Shown: positions 10,736 through 23,232, counted from the stretch's first letter. The stretch is DNA of 64,000 bases from Owenia fusiformis (GCA_903813345.2 CAIIXF020000011.1:34340166-34404165), one strand, 5' to 3'. A program made the numbers and translations. Notes: generated from the sequence alone by a model not told the origin.

Positions 10736-13618
10736 CTTATAAAACAAAGATGTCGTCACGTATCAGCCATGCATGATCAGCTGTTCAATGATGTCTCCTA
10801 GATCCTATATGCAGAATTGCTGTTTAATACATTTTAAGCAGATTAATAGCATTTTTGGCACTGATTTTTTCGAGGACAGACACATCAATCTCACAAGACA
10901 TGGAATAACTTGAGTTTCGTGTCATAGATAAGTTTTTTATTACCCATTTCTTATGAACAATACAGAAAATCGTGAGATAACAAGTAATAAAACACAATAG
11001 TACTATTTAGTCAGAAATCACAAATTGCCTACTGCCTACTCGGGACTTCTCTGTCTCCTATAAGCGATACAAACACTTTTCATCATTGCATTTGATAAAG
11101 ATATTTTGTTTAAATCTGCCCTGTGTCATGATTTTCGGAGAGTACAAAGTACATTTTGTCATCTGCAAAGTCTAGTATTTTCTGCTAATATATGTAACTT
11201 AGATAATGGATATGCCCGGAGTTTGCAAATATTTAGTCTCAGCTACTAGCCCATGTGACCTCGACCCCCTCACACTAATTGTCTACACAGGTATTAAAAC
11301 TTCTTTAATAAGACGTGTATACTGGGGGACAAAATATTAGGTACTCCGCTTGGGAAATCCTCTTTTCTTCATCCTAGGGAAATCCAAGTGAATGTAGGCA
11401 CGCCGTCTGAAAGAAAAAATAAATTAAATCACTTTTATGGCTTGTAATCGGTATACACAAGCTATAACTTTAACCAGATGCAGCAATCCCATATCTTTCA
11501 GTATATACAAAAACAATGGTGAATTAAAACATCAAATGATGATAAACAGACATAAATATGACGCAACACTACACATTTTCAACACGAACGCTACTTAGGA
11601 CCCTTGTATTGAGATAACTAGGTTTACGTTAAGAAAAAATTGAGTGCTATTTGTAGTAACTTAGTCTCCACACAATGTACAATATCAGTATTTTGTATCT
11701 TTGGGAGCGATGTCCTTTCCCCTGCCATTTTGAAATAGGCGCGCCGTTTATCACTCAGTTTCGAACGGCGTTCCGTAGGCAGGCACGCCGTTTTGTGTAC
11801 AGTGGCGCGAACTTAGATGATTTGGGGCTTGCTAAAATGAAGCTGCAATTTACTGTGACGTTGGATATAATTTATAATGTTTATCAATTCAATATAAAAT
11901 TCAATTTGGATATTCTTTTTAATATATCTTTCATTAATTTTTATACAAAAGCCTAATTTTACTCATGAGAATAGATTTTCGATAGAATCATATTCAAGTT
12001 ATTAAGCTATCAGTGAACAATAGGCCTGATAATTTCAGGTAAATATGTCTAACGACATTCATTATGGTATTTTCACGGCATTATATAGGCATAAAGTACT
12101 GATGATTAAATACTAGGTAAAACACCTACCTTAGACAGGCTGAACATACGTCTTCGCCTTTTCTTATGTAACTGACTTTTATGTGATTGGGTGCCTCTCA
12201 CGGCTATAATAGTCTATGAAGTGTGATGCACCTTTGATCATGGACTCGGGAATATAGATTACGGTAAGGATTCAAGGAAGATTTAATGACGACGACGCAG
12301 CCCATCGATATTAATGAGTTATGGTATGAAATCTCCATCATCTATTCACCTGTGATTGCAATGTCATGATGCTACCGTATAGTATAAAGCAGACATAATC
12401 GAGTAATTATATACCGGTAGCAATACGTGCTCTAGTATTGCATTTGTAGTTGTGAATAAGGCGGTTGGTAGATCGGGATATCGTGGATTTCCATACTGAT
12501 AGGTTCGTCGATATTACCAAGGCAACGTGTTGATTTAGCTATACAGCGATTATGTTAAAGAATACAATGTATATATACATGTATATTATAGATACACATG
12601 TGTAATCTCATCACTTAATCGATGCTGGAACAGGTGTGGTTGTTCATTGTTACGGGATTAATCTGGGACGTTAACATCATGAATGACGACATAGTGGTAT
12701 AGCCGACGCGAAATCGGCGTGATTCCAGAAGTAAAATCTAATGAATTTGTCTAGATTACGACAAGATAGAAGTTTTGGGTTGTATGGACTGACGTAGGTA
12801 ACTACAGTGACTGCTAACAAGTGACGACCCCAGCGATGCGACGACATATAACTGTGCCCCATTGAAATACATTCTCACATCAGGGACTTCCAAGAGATTA
12901 TATGCGTATCGATTTGAACTACATAAACATAATTCTAAAAAAGATGGGCGATGATAGAATAAACTAAGACACAGAACAAAACAATATTAAGGATAACGAA
13001 TCATATGATGCGTCGGAATAGATCAATGGGGTGAAAGTCCACTTCTAAGAGTCGATAATGCTGGGGTAAGTTTAACATCGATCACTATGAAGAAGCATTG
13101 ATTCAGACAGGGAAACCAGGCAGCTGGTTACACTCAATCGCCTGATATAATGAACTCGATAACAATACTTTTATTGGGGATACGTTGCACAATAACCTCC
13201 CGCGTTATCATAATAAAGGGCAGGAAAAAGGTGTGAATTGATCCCGGAATTGATATATAGATAGAACTAGGCTAGGCCCATAAAGGGGGTTTATATTGAA
13301 TCACATTTTAACGATATATTTAACATGTATAATTCGTTAAGACAGTGTAAAAGGGTTAAAAGCTACGTGTACAATATCAATCATTTTAAGTTTAATCAAT
13401 CAAGCACTTTCATTATAGTACACAAACGTATCGACTCAATATGATAGGCTAAACATTAGCTCAAATGAATGAGCAATCACTGATCAATGCCATGTGACGT
13501 ATATTCCAAACATATAATATTGATTTTTGAATTGTGGGGGAGGGGGAGTGTTATATTAAATATTGTTATGCATTCGACCATATTTTGGGATATTGGGGTG
13601 TCCTTTCATTATTACTGG
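10736..13618. other. 2.9-kb intergenic stretch without recognised genes
   Basis: Both strands lack family-like open frames; those at 11675-11956 and 12677-12862 show nothing recognisable. Three same-orientation copies of a TAGGC(R)CGCCGT motif (near 11394, 11736 and 11779) resemble the 16-bp end motif at 4953-6582, suggesting decayed transposon ends. Confidence 0.5.
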
Positions 13619-15046
13619 TAATTTTTCTGTGTTGTCTATTTTTGTATTGTTTTGGAACCTCATGGTCATTGGATATGTAAGACTATATGTAGGCAAATAC
13701 ATTTTATTATAATGAATTCGAAGGTATACTATAAGGTTAATATACTCCTCAAAAAAAGTTAAGGACCAGTCTTTTTCCTCATAGGTTTACATGTTAAACC
13801 CAATGTATCTTTAAACTCTACTTTCTAAGCCCGAAACGAAAGAAAACCTGATAATGTAAATGGATATGTACCTTGACTATATTCTCTATATTTCCGGAAA
13901 CTTTCAATTTAATCTCTCTATTACAATAGGTCAAAAATTGATGTCAAAGTTGAGGAATTTAAAAAAAATGGCAGAACCTATGTTAACCAATGGGGAATGG
14001 TGGGATAGGGGCAAATCAGGTTTTTGGATATCTATTCGGTAAAACATTTATTAAAAATAATTTCTGAGTAGACAACTGAATTGTTTTACTTTCTGCATGT
14101 TTGGTGTTAAGCTTACTTTGTGAGAATTACAGATATAGAACATCAACGTAGTTTTGACAACTCAATTTTGACCCTTGTGTTATTTCAATGGGAGGTTTAT
14201 TGAGAAATGATCTTGACTTTTGAGATTCATAACTTTGTAAAACCTGGAGAAGCAAATCAATTTTTTGTTGTAGACAAGTTAGCAAATTCAGTTGTCTATT
14301 TATATTCCATTTTTGAGAGCAATTGAATGGATGGATATTTTTTCATATGACTTTTGGCAACCCAACCACTTCCCATTGGTTTACATGGGCTCTGCCATTT
14401 TTTTAAATTCCTCAAATTTAACATCAATTTTTGACATATTGTAACGGAGAGATTTCAATTCAATTCAATTTATTTCATAATTCTTATATAATATACACTA
14501 TAAAAACAAGCCGCTAGACACCCTAATGGGTATATGTTGCGGTTTAACAGAAATCATTAAAATGACATCTAGACTACATATAAAAGAAAACACTTATATT
14601 ATGTTACATGTAGGTATATAAAAATGATATTAACAATTAATCTAAGGATGTACAATGTAAAAATGTTACAAAAATCTGGTACCAGTATAAAATCAACAGT
14701 ATAGTATGATATTGGTATTATACATTATCGATAGATGAGTAGTTTTTGATTGAATTGAAAATTTTCTGAAATAAAGAGAATAGAGTCAAGGTACATATCC
14801 ATTGACATTATCAGGTTTTCTTTCGTTTCGGGCTTAGAAAGTAGAGTTTAAAGATACATTGGGTTTAACATGTAAACCTATGAGGAAAAAGACTGGTCCT
14901 TAACTTTTTTTTGAGGAGTATATTTACCTTATAGTATACCTTCGAATTCATTATAATAAAAATGTATTTGCCTACATATAGTTTTACATATCCAATGACC
15001 ATGAGGTTCCAAAACAATACAAAAATAGACAACACAGAAAAAATTA
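13619..15046. repeat. 1.43-kb palindrome (fold-back element)
   Basis: The left arm from 13619 pairs with the right arm ending at 15046. Similarity is near-complete over the outer 300 bp and decays toward a centre near 14190. Within the arms, inverted ends ATACTCCTCAAAAAAAGT at about 13743 and 14921 look like Tc1/mariner-type MITE termini next to TA. Because the flanks outside these ends are also palindromic, the MITE sits inside a larger inverted repeat. The right arm carries an insertion at about 14457-14752. No coding potential. Confidence 0.85.
14457..14752 (-). mobile_element. LINE 3'-end fragment inserted in the palindrome's right arm
   Basis: Sequence absent from the left arm interrupts the right arm between GAGAGATT and AATTGAAAATTTTC. 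It begins (plus strand) with CAATT repeats, TTTATTTCAT and a hairpin block ACACCCTAATGGGTAT, the inverted 3' end of a LINE. Imperfect target duplications containing AATTGAA flank it. Confidence 0.6.
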
Positions 15047-15146
15047 AGGCTTTGAAAATAAGAGTTCAAATATACATAGGGTTTAACATGTAAACCTATG
15101 AGGAAAAAGACTGGTCCTTAACTTTTTTTGAGTAGTATATATTACG
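15047..15146. repeat. Third, partial copy of the palindrome arm
   Basis: Immediately after the palindrome another copy of the arm segment runs through GGGTTTAACATGTAAACC to CTTAACTTTTTTTGAG, in the right-arm orientation. It contains about 85 bp of the terminal region. Confidence 0.8.
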
Positions 15147-16246
15147 CCATAGCACCCGACAGAAATATTATCCTTTAACCAGCTCTTGGGCTGAATAACC
15201 CGTATGACCCCTGGGTCCATCAGAAAAATTAATGGTTTAGGAAAAGATAACTAATTTTTACCCCAACTCAAAATATTGTGGCAAAAAAACAAACCGAAAG
15301 GACAAATAAGATAGAATGTGATTGAACAGTTCTAACCTCATGGATACTAATGCCTACTTGTTTTATACTCTTTGAATGTCAAATAAAAACATTTACAGCA
15401 ACAATTCAAATACCGCAGAGCGTATTAGGTATTGATAATTTATTCAACTGATATTTTCATGATACTCTATACATCAATATTCTCAACCACTGGCCATTGT
15501 ACTTTGATATGCTGTTTGGGCAAGACATGGGACTGGTTTCTGAAACCATCAGAAAGTTACAATCTTTCAACGCTTGGTCTCCAGAATGAAAATCCAGAAG
15601 AGCTGGATCTTTCTTGATGGGAGTACGCAATTTCGCGCCTAAATCAGAAGCCACACAGTCCATTCTTAGATCATGGAGATTCGAAGACAAATCTCATACC
15701 CAAGAGGAGGGAAAGCCCCAGAGCTTTAGCGATGACTGACATAATACAAATACGTCTCTTGCGTACCACCTTCGTTTGCGCAAATTCTCACCAGTTAATT
15801 TTCGATGTTTTAATCGATGTAAACATATTCCTTACATATTTCTTTATCTTGATGTGAAAAATCAAGCTATGATATTAGTTAATACGCCAGGAATCAACAT
15901 AATATTAATCGAAGCGTTATTAGAAAATTTTGAATCCTCCATTTTTGCTTGCAGAGAAGAGAGAAAGTACAAAGTATTTTCCCTGGTACCTATCGTACAT
16001 GTAGGGGACACAAAAACAGAATCCCATATCTCTTGAAAGGCCCATCATGGGTATATTCTAAACAAATAGAGACTGCCACATTTCTGGGAAATCGTGCAAA
16101 ACGCAATATTTCCGTCGTCTGCAGACTCGAGAACATGTCATTAGACAGAATGTCCAACTGGGGAAAATTATTTTGCTTAATTTCCTGCAATGGCAGTCAT
16201 ACTGTGTTTTACAATAATAGATACCTGATTAACACTTATTAGCCCT
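15147..16246. other. Intergenic stretch; part of a dispersed repeat
   Basis: No gene is recognised. Positions 15702-15777 are an inverse copy of 45625-45690 (shared blocks GAGGAGGGAAAGCCC and ACGTCTCTTGC), so this is a fragment of the repeat family found at 44.9-45.7 kb. Overlapping open frames at 15776-16242 have no family signature. Confidence 0.5.
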
Positions 16247-16870
16247 ATTTACACTACACGCGACATTTCAAGACGTCTTAGCTAAAACGTTTTAGTAAAA
16301 TCATGTTGAGTTTACACCACCATTTTCAAGACGTCTTACGAAATATGATTGAGGTTACACCTGTTTTTCTAAAACGTCTTAGAGATATGTAGGCATACAT
16401 ATAAAATGAAAAAAGCAGTTCAACACTGGTTGAAGGATGGTTCAGTCAACATAGCTATTCCTTTCCCGCTCCTATACTTTCTGCTAAAGAATGCATCCGT
16501 TCAAAATAATATGTATTAAAGAGAGCATTGTTAAAAGCATGAAAGAGGGCCGGAAGATTTTGTCCATATATTAGGATTGTGATAGAACGCTCTAGGCGAA
16601 TTAGTTCCTCTCGATACTTTTTGGATGATATTGGTAACAAAGGGATGAGACAAGAGAAAGAACGTCCATGCTACACATGTAATCAGGAAGTTTCAATTTT
16701 TTCGTTCAGCGCAACACATAAAACCGGGCTAAGAGCTCTTAGCTAAAACCGATGGATTTACACTCGCTTGTAAAACATTTTAACGCTAAGACGTCTTGGC
16801 TATAACTAGGGTCCTAAAACGTTTTAAGTAAGTTTTGTCCAAAACGTCTTATAAGGGCGCTAGTGTAAAT
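16247..16870. mobile_element. 624-bp MITE with palindromic subterminal repeats
   Basis: The ends are ATTTACACTA (16247) and TAGTGTAAAT (16870), a perfect 10-bp inverted repeat. Near both ends short self-complementary motifs recur: AAGACGTCTT (16270, 16329 and about 16790), AAACGTTT and AAAACGTCTTA. Such subterminal arrays are transposase-binding sites in several DNA transposon superfamilies. I find no convincing target duplication and no transposase frame. Confidence 0.7.
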
Positions 16871-17439
16871 CCAACAAGTGTCAATCTCCAGCTATGAGGT
16901 GGCCATCATGGTCATGACAACTGTTTTGAGAATACCAAGGTTACTTGGGAGTTCTGTCAGTGGACAATAAAGGTAGGATCGTGCAAAACTCTACCTGTCT
17001 GCCTCGGTTCGATTGATTAGCATACAGGAAATTTGTATTTATAAATTACCCACAACTCACTTATTTAGACCACTTGACTTGTTTGGACTTAACAAACAAC
17101 TGAGGTGCTTGATTGACTTGAATTAATTACTGCACGACACAAACTAATGCCTTTATTGACGCACGATTTCGAACCTATTTCTAGAGTTTCGAAACGTCAA
17201 TAGTATGTTATTATGCTATGTGGAGAAGTATTGTATCAATAAAATGTCGTATCACCAATTTGTTAAAGCTCGTTTAGAATATTACATTTTCCGCAAAAAA
17301 TTAATTTATTACAAAAACGTTTTTATATATAACATGTCATGATTTATTATACTAATGCATTATACTGTAACTTGACTAGACTAGAATGTTGTAAACCTAG
17401 TACTAGTATATTAGTATAACTATCCCCATATTCCTATAT

Positions 17440-18021
17440 CACTGGTGATCCGCTCGATTACGCTGGTTACCAAAACGGTTCCTAACAAAATGTCGGAACG
17501 TCTTTTTTCCTTATTTCACGCGAAAAATAGCTCAGAAGACAACAGAATCGTCGATTTAATTCCTCACTTAAGTTACATAAACGGTTTGGGTTAAAAGTGC
17601 AGATCTTAACCGTTTTTCGAAAAACCGTTTATGTAACTTATGCCTTGGTCACATTTGCTCACTACTTCACATTTGCTCACTACGGTGCCCGGCCGATTAA
17701 GTATTTTGTTCAGAAATGTATTCAATTTTGAACAAAATACTCAATCGGCCGGGTGCCGGCCGATGAATTGCAGCAAATGTGACCCAGGCATTAAGTGAGG
17801 AATTAAATCGACGATTCTGTTGTCTTCTGAACTATTTGTTCGCAAATATGTACATTTTCTTAAACATATGATACTGATACACACTTGTGTTAAAAATGTC
17901 GTGGGAATTCTGCCTACAACGTGTGAAATAAGGAAAAAAGAATCGTACCTTCGATGTTCCGACATTTTGTTACCAAAACGAACCGTTTCGGTAACCAGCG
18001 TAATCGAGTGGATCACCAGTG
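17440..18021. mobile_element. 582-bp palindromic MITE with TATAT target duplication
   Basis: Terminal inverted repeats start CACTGGTGATCC and extend through CTCGATTACGCTGGTTACC on both sides. TATAT flanks both ends (17435-17439 and 18022-18026). Inside are further nested inverted repeats: a hairpin with GTTACATAAACGGTTT arms (about 17570-17640) and one with GGCCGATTAAGTATTTTG arms (about 17690-17752). It is non-coding; open frames across it are mirror shadows. Confidence 0.85.
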
Positions 18022-18026
18022 TATAT

Positions 18027-20441
18027 CGATTTCATGAGTTCTGACATGGCAAGGGTAAATTAAAGCACATACTTAGCCATAATCAGTGTCAATAACCTTG
18101 TTGTTATGTGCTTTGTATTATCCGCAAAAATATAGATTTAGCCTTATAATTAACAGTTCGATGAAAATAGATGCAGTCGCGACATTCGTTATGAATGAAA
18201 TAATCAAGCGACCAATCCTCATGCTTTTCCAAACTCCAAATTCAGACCTAATTTCTTTAGAAATTGTTTAAAAAGGCTCATTTTAAAGTTCCAAATCTCC
18301 CTGTTGTTTGCAAAGAATGCTTGATAGAAAATGGCGTTGGTTCAAATGACTGTCATTCACTTATAAAAATCATAAGTCAAAAAGGTGCTTATTCTGGTCA
18401 ATATTGACATTGCAAAATTCCTGCAAAAATATTTCTCGTTGAATTTTATTTTTTGATGATAATTTTCAAAATATGTTGCTGAGTGTGAAAATAATAGTTT
18501 TGGTTTGATACCATCATAATTTTAAATGAGGAAATTGACAAAACCCACCTTTTTCTATCATCAGCTATTGCAATAGAGGAGTTTCTATATAGCTTTGAAA
18601 TCTCGCTAATTCTCGTTTTTGTAAGATTTTAACGAATTTGCATATAAAACACATCTTGATTCACCTCTAGACTCAGCGACAAAGTGGAAAGCGACGATGT
18701 ATTAACATCCAAAATTACTAACTTTTCCTCTTGTAATAACATATTTAAAATCAGTGTTTTTTCCACAATAATAATTTGATTTATCCAGTTTTGTTATTCA
18801 AATCATTTTCCATGACTTTCAACGCGTTGGCCAAATCATCTCCATTGATGCAATGTTGATGCAATTCTTTAAAATCTCAGTTTATTCGTTCAAAAAACAA
18901 CTTTTTTATGATTAATCACAATATGCACATTTACAGGTTCATCCCATAGTAACACATTCGAGTTTTAGACGGATTCTGTTTTTTACCAATAAAGTCCATG
19001 GCAGTAACAACAAAAACAAATAAAAACAAGTGCTGCCATCTATTTATTTAGTTTTATTCAGCTACATTATTGCAACTCCCTTGACATAATGTAATACTCC
19101 ACTTGCAGTCCCAGAGCTGTTCCGAAAAAATTAAGTGTCGTTGTCCGGTCCTCTGCCACAAGAAAAGAACAAACCGTTTTAAAGTACTAATTTCCCTTAT
19201 TAACAAAACATTCGTTTTGATTGTAACAAGGGCTTTCGCCTCTAAATGGGGTCACACAAGGCTGCCTTCTAAAAACAACTTTTTGTACATATATTTTTTA
19301 ACCTTTTTACCACATCACTGCATTTTAATTTTGATATCGATTGATTTTGATAAAAATTGAATACTTTTGATCAACAGGAGAATATAGAATTTAGAAAATG
19401 GTTCACACAAGATGCAAACGTCTGCAATAGTAAAAAATCTGCTCGGCGCAATGTTTTGGTGTCAATGCATTTTAAGAAATGAAAAAACTGTCTAATGCTT
19501 GAAAAAAGGTAATGTGACATGTATCAAAGCTCCAAAGCGACAAAAATGTTAGCCAAATTAATGTCTTAGAAATCTGATGATATAATATGCCCATGCTCAG
19601 TCAAGACTGCATGTCCCCATGTAAAGTCAACACATCCTTGCTTAAATCCTTATTTTCTGAAAGCCCTTGTTACAGGGAAAATGTAACATAGCCCAATGTA
19701 GAGCATATTTGTAGGAACACTATGCAGGAGTTGGTTTTTGTGGCGGACACCCGGACAACAAACTCCTTCTCATCGAGAGCTCTTAGAAAAAAACAGATCA
19801 GGGACTAACACCTAATGTGATCATGAAAAGACTTTTATAGATTATCTTAACATTGTGTCATTAAGAATTTAGCCATACCCTTAATTCTCAGAAAACTGGA
19901 AATCAAAATTAAATTCTAGTGAAAAATTAAACACAGATACAAAACCTCTATTCATTGAGTTCTGGGCTTATATCCTTTATAAATTAATATAATTCGTAGA
20001 GTTAAAGGATTGTAGAATCATTTTGTCTGAATATGATATGTTTTAAATGTGTCTCGTGCTAAGAACCAGTGTGAGTGCAAATATGTAATTCAGAATCCAA
20101 TACGTAACAGGCGAGTCTGGTATAACATCATGGGGAGCCACGCCTTATCCATCTCTCCCCTTCTGCCGCAACAGCGGGCGCAACAGAATGAGAGACCTTG
20201 TGCTCTTGTAACACGTGCAGCGTTTTGTAAAGCCTTGAGATTTCCATCGGCAAATAATACATTTATCAGTCTTTTAATTAAAAGCACTGGAATACTTTTC
20301 TATTTATTTTCAGACAATGTTAAAATATGTTCTCATAATCTAAAAGGAATATCAAATTTATACTAATCTTTACACGCTTTGATTTCAGTGCTGATTGTTA
20401 GTGTTGCCAGGCGACAATATTGAACGGCAATAATTATAAGG
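18027..20441. other. Upstream region of the phosphatase-like gene, no gene seen
   Basis: AT-rich. No coding frame with family similarity and no RNA gene recognised. A possible 3' splice acceptor (TTTGATTTCAG) ends at about 20388, 50 bp before the phosphatase ATG, so a spliced 5' UTR exon upstream is possible. Confidence 0.4.
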
Positions 20442-22079
20442 ATGATGGTACCTACAACAGAATCATGTCCGCCGGTGAAAAAGAAACTGACACGGACCCA
20501 GGCCATTGTTGTGACTACTATCCCTTCGACGTTTGCCACTAGCAATACTCTCACCACTAAACCCAGTGGCACACGGAAGAAACTTTTAAGAACATTGTCA
20601 CTTACATCTGACGCAGTTAGCAGGACGTTAGGTCTATCATCGAGCCGAAGTGACATATCTTTCGACCAACATAACACCCGACCAACATCGTTAACCCTCT
20701 CAAATTCAGCGTCATACTCTACGTCTTCGATTGCAACTGAGTCCGAAGAAGGCTCAGATTGCGATGGAGGACAGAGGCTCAAGGTGGAAAAACAAACCCT
20801 ACGAGCCACTAAATCTAATAGCTCGGCTACAGATAGACGTTGGGGGAAACCACCAAGGCCTCCTAATTTGGATATTTCCCGCAAGAGAAACAACTATCAG
20901 AATGTAACTAGCCCTTTGGCGAAGACCGTATTAAAAAAGAAAAACTCCAGCCATATATTAGGTAGTTTCACTGTAGGAGGGGGGTCAACAGAAAACCCAC
21001 AATTTAGGAAATCGATCTCTTATTCATCATGTCCAAATCTTCTGGACGACGATAAACATCTCGAGCAATTTGATATTATTTCAAAGAGCAAACACCACAA
21101 GCGGAAATCTCCCTCACACACTCCAAAGAACATGTCACCCAAAGTGGGCAATTCCCCGGTCTCTTCACCATGCCCATCCCCCAATAGTTTACTAAAAGTA
21201 CCCGATATTTTCACAACCTCGTATACTCGCAGTAATTCAATGCCCCGAGGTAGCTCTAATCACGGGCCTGGACGCAAGGATTCGTGGTCCGCAAGTCCAA
21301 TCGAGCTTTCACCGAAGCATAGGGACTTACTACAAAGTGTCGACACTGGTACTGATCTTTCGGGATTGACGATATCTGCTAGGGTTACAAAGGGCCTAAG
21401 TGTTCCAAATCTCTTTGACACGCCGGATTCACCCATAGTAAAAGAGCTCATCAAAAAATGCTACTCCGACACTCCCCCAAAGACCAGATCTGATTCCGAC
21501 GGAAATCCGAACGTTTTCTATCGGGATTCAAACTGTGCCCAAATCATGGAACATTTATTTTTAGGTAACATTGAATCGGCTCACAATGAACGACTGCTAT
21601 GTAAACTTAAGATAGACGGCATCATTGACATTGCAAATGTTGACATAGATGATATCCCGGCTGAGAAAAGACTAAGCTGTCCATGTTCCTGCCCGATTTC
21701 GAGGCATTCTCGCCCGAAACTATACATTAATGTAGATGACAATGAACTTGCCGATATGGAGCCATATTTTGATGAAATCAATAGGTTTATTGAAGGTACT
21801 CGGAAGAGAAACAAACGTGTCTTGGTTCATTCTTATTTTGGTAAATCACGAGCTGTTACGGCCTTAGTCCAGTACATCATGAAGATGTACAACCTGCCTT
21901 TAAAAACTGCTTATAACGTTGTAAGGAAGGCCAGACCAGAAATAAACGTCAACCCACGGTTTCAAAGGCTTCTAGAAGCTCTCAATCAGCGGTTGACACC
22001 TGGAGGGAGGGATAAATTTAGATTTGATGACGTCGATGTGTCATTTGGTAATGTAAAAGAAGCGTGGTCTGATGTGTGA
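20442..22079 (+). CDS. Dual-specificity phosphatase-like pseudophosphatase, intronless, 545 aa
   Basis: One uninterrupted exon. Residues 1-360 are Ser/Thr/Pro-rich and probably disordered, with many basophilic and proline-directed sites. From about 364 a DUSP fold is visible: NCAQIMEHLFLGN, then DGIIDIAN, KLYINVDDNELADMEPYFD (substrate-loop region), and RVLVHSYFGKSRAVTALVQY. The P-loop should read HCx5R; here it is H463-S464-x5-R470, so the nucleophilic Cys is Ser and catalysis by the normal mechanism is not expected. The Arg, the following helix and the C-terminal KARPEINVNPRF are kept, so the fold is probably intact and could bind phosphoproteins, as STYX does. The second Met at codon 2 is an alternative start. 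Lack of introns suggests an old retrogene or a naturally intronless gene. Confidence 0.85.
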   Translation: MMVPTTESCPPVKKKLTRTQAIVVTTIPSTFATSNTLTTKPSGTRKKLLRTLSLTSDAVSRTLGLSSSRSDISFDQHNTRPTSLTLSNSASYSTSSIATESEEGSDCDGGQRLKVEKQTLRATKSNSSATDRRWGKPPRPPNLDISRKRNNYQNVTSPLAKTVLKKKNSSHILGSFTVGGGSTENPQFRKSISYSSCPNLLDDDKHLEQFDIISKSKHHKRKSPSHTPKNMSPKVGNSPVSSPCPSPNSLLKVPDIFTTSYTRSNSMPRGSSNHGPGRKDSWSASPIELSPKHRDLLQSVDTGTDLSGLTISARVTKGLSVPNLFDTPDSPIVKELIKKCYSDTPPKTRSDSDGNPNVFYRDSNCAQIMEHLFLGNIESAHNERLLCKLKIDGIIDIANVDIDDIPAEKRLSCPCSCPISRHSRPKLYINVDDNELADMEPYFDEINRFIEGTRKRNKRVLVHSYFGKSRAVTALVQYIMKMYNLPLKTAYNVVRKARPEINVNPRFQRLLEALNQRLTPGGRDKFRFDDVDVSFGNVKEAWSDV

Positions 22080-22692
22080 CCTGGTGGAGAGGAAAATGTG
22101 AATCTTATTATGAATATGTCGACATCTACATTGATTAATACAGTTCTGGGATCTACAACTATTTCCAGGTGTGGAGCTATTCTGTATCAGTGTTATTCTG
22201 TCATTGTAATACAGAATATTGGATTTATTGAGGTCCTTGCTAGACCTTTAGGAAACCATAAATGGTTCTATTTGTTGAAGAAAATGTCCCAAACTTGGGT
22301 AGGATATCATGAGATATAGCTTTTAGAAATGCATTTTGAAAGAATACAATATGTTGATCTAGTTGACAAAGGAAAGGATCTAAAGGTCCAATATCTGGTG
22401 GTATACGACACGAGAAGACTCAATTATGCGTTTGGATATTAAGTCCTCCATCGGGTGTTCACGCCATTATCATATCAGTTGTGCGGAGGCAACATTGGAA
22501 TGTTGTGTTACCCTTCAACATAATTGTAATGTAAAAATACTGATATTGGATAGGTGTTAATTGAATGTTGATTGTGGTTTGTTATTGTATTCTCATATTT
22601 TGATGACGTCAACCTCTGACGTCAGATGATCTTGTGACTGTTTGTATTCAAGATTTACTGTGATATGTTGGAAGCGATATTTTTAATACCAG
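22080..22692 (+). other. Probable 3' UTR and flank of the phosphatase-like gene
   Basis: No coding frame supported; the open frame at 22098-22319 has no recognisable family. No strong AATAAA before the MITE that starts at 22696. Confidence 0.4.
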
Positions 22693-22695
22693 AGT

Positions 22696-23207
22696 CACAG
22701 GCTGGTATCGAAAGATTTGTCCGCTGTGACAGAGCATGCTGTTTTTCATAAAAACACTAAGAATACTTCACAATTTATTCACAACTCATGTGTTTCGTTA
22801 TATCAAAGAAAATTAGTTAAGCTTACTCCATGCAATGGATATATCATTTGCGGTAACACTCACGTCTGTTTGAAGTCCAATAACGCTAGGAGTAAAAGCT
22901 ATTGAAAACGGCGCCAGAGTATCAGATTCTAAAACGTAACATTTCTGTTATAACTTTTTAATGACATGATATAGTGACACGATGATATTTACATATGTTT
23001 TCAGCAAACTCCGGCGCCATTTTCAATAGCCTTTCCTTCTTCAAACTTCAAAACAGAAGTGAAGGTTACCCGCAAATGATATATTCATTGCATGGAGTAA
23101 GTAATTTTCTTTGGTATAACGAAACATATGAGTTAAAAATAAATTATGTGGTTTTCTTATATAACATGCTCCGTCACAGCTGACAAATCTTTCGATACCA
23201 GCCTGTG
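22696..23207. mobile_element. 512-bp palindromic MITE with AGT target duplication
   Basis: Terminal inverted repeats start CACAGGCTGGTATCGAAAG and continue through GCTGTGAC on both sides. AGT flanks both ends (22693-22695 and 23208-23210). The arms pair over most of their length to a centre near 22950, including GGCGCC blocks. A CACAG...CTGTG terminus with a 3-bp duplication is compatible with CACTA/EnSpm-type elements, though the superfamily is inferred only. No open frame of note. Confidence 0.85.
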
Positions 23208-23232
23208 AGTGTCATTACAATCTCAGGAAATA

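Noticed and set aside
15776-16242. Overlapping 86- and 97-codon frames
   Set aside because: No domain, no splice context, and the region is next to dispersed repeat fragments; likely chance.
20363-20893. 176-codon minus-strand frame
   Set aside because: Antisense to the start of the phosphatase-like gene, without any recognised domain.
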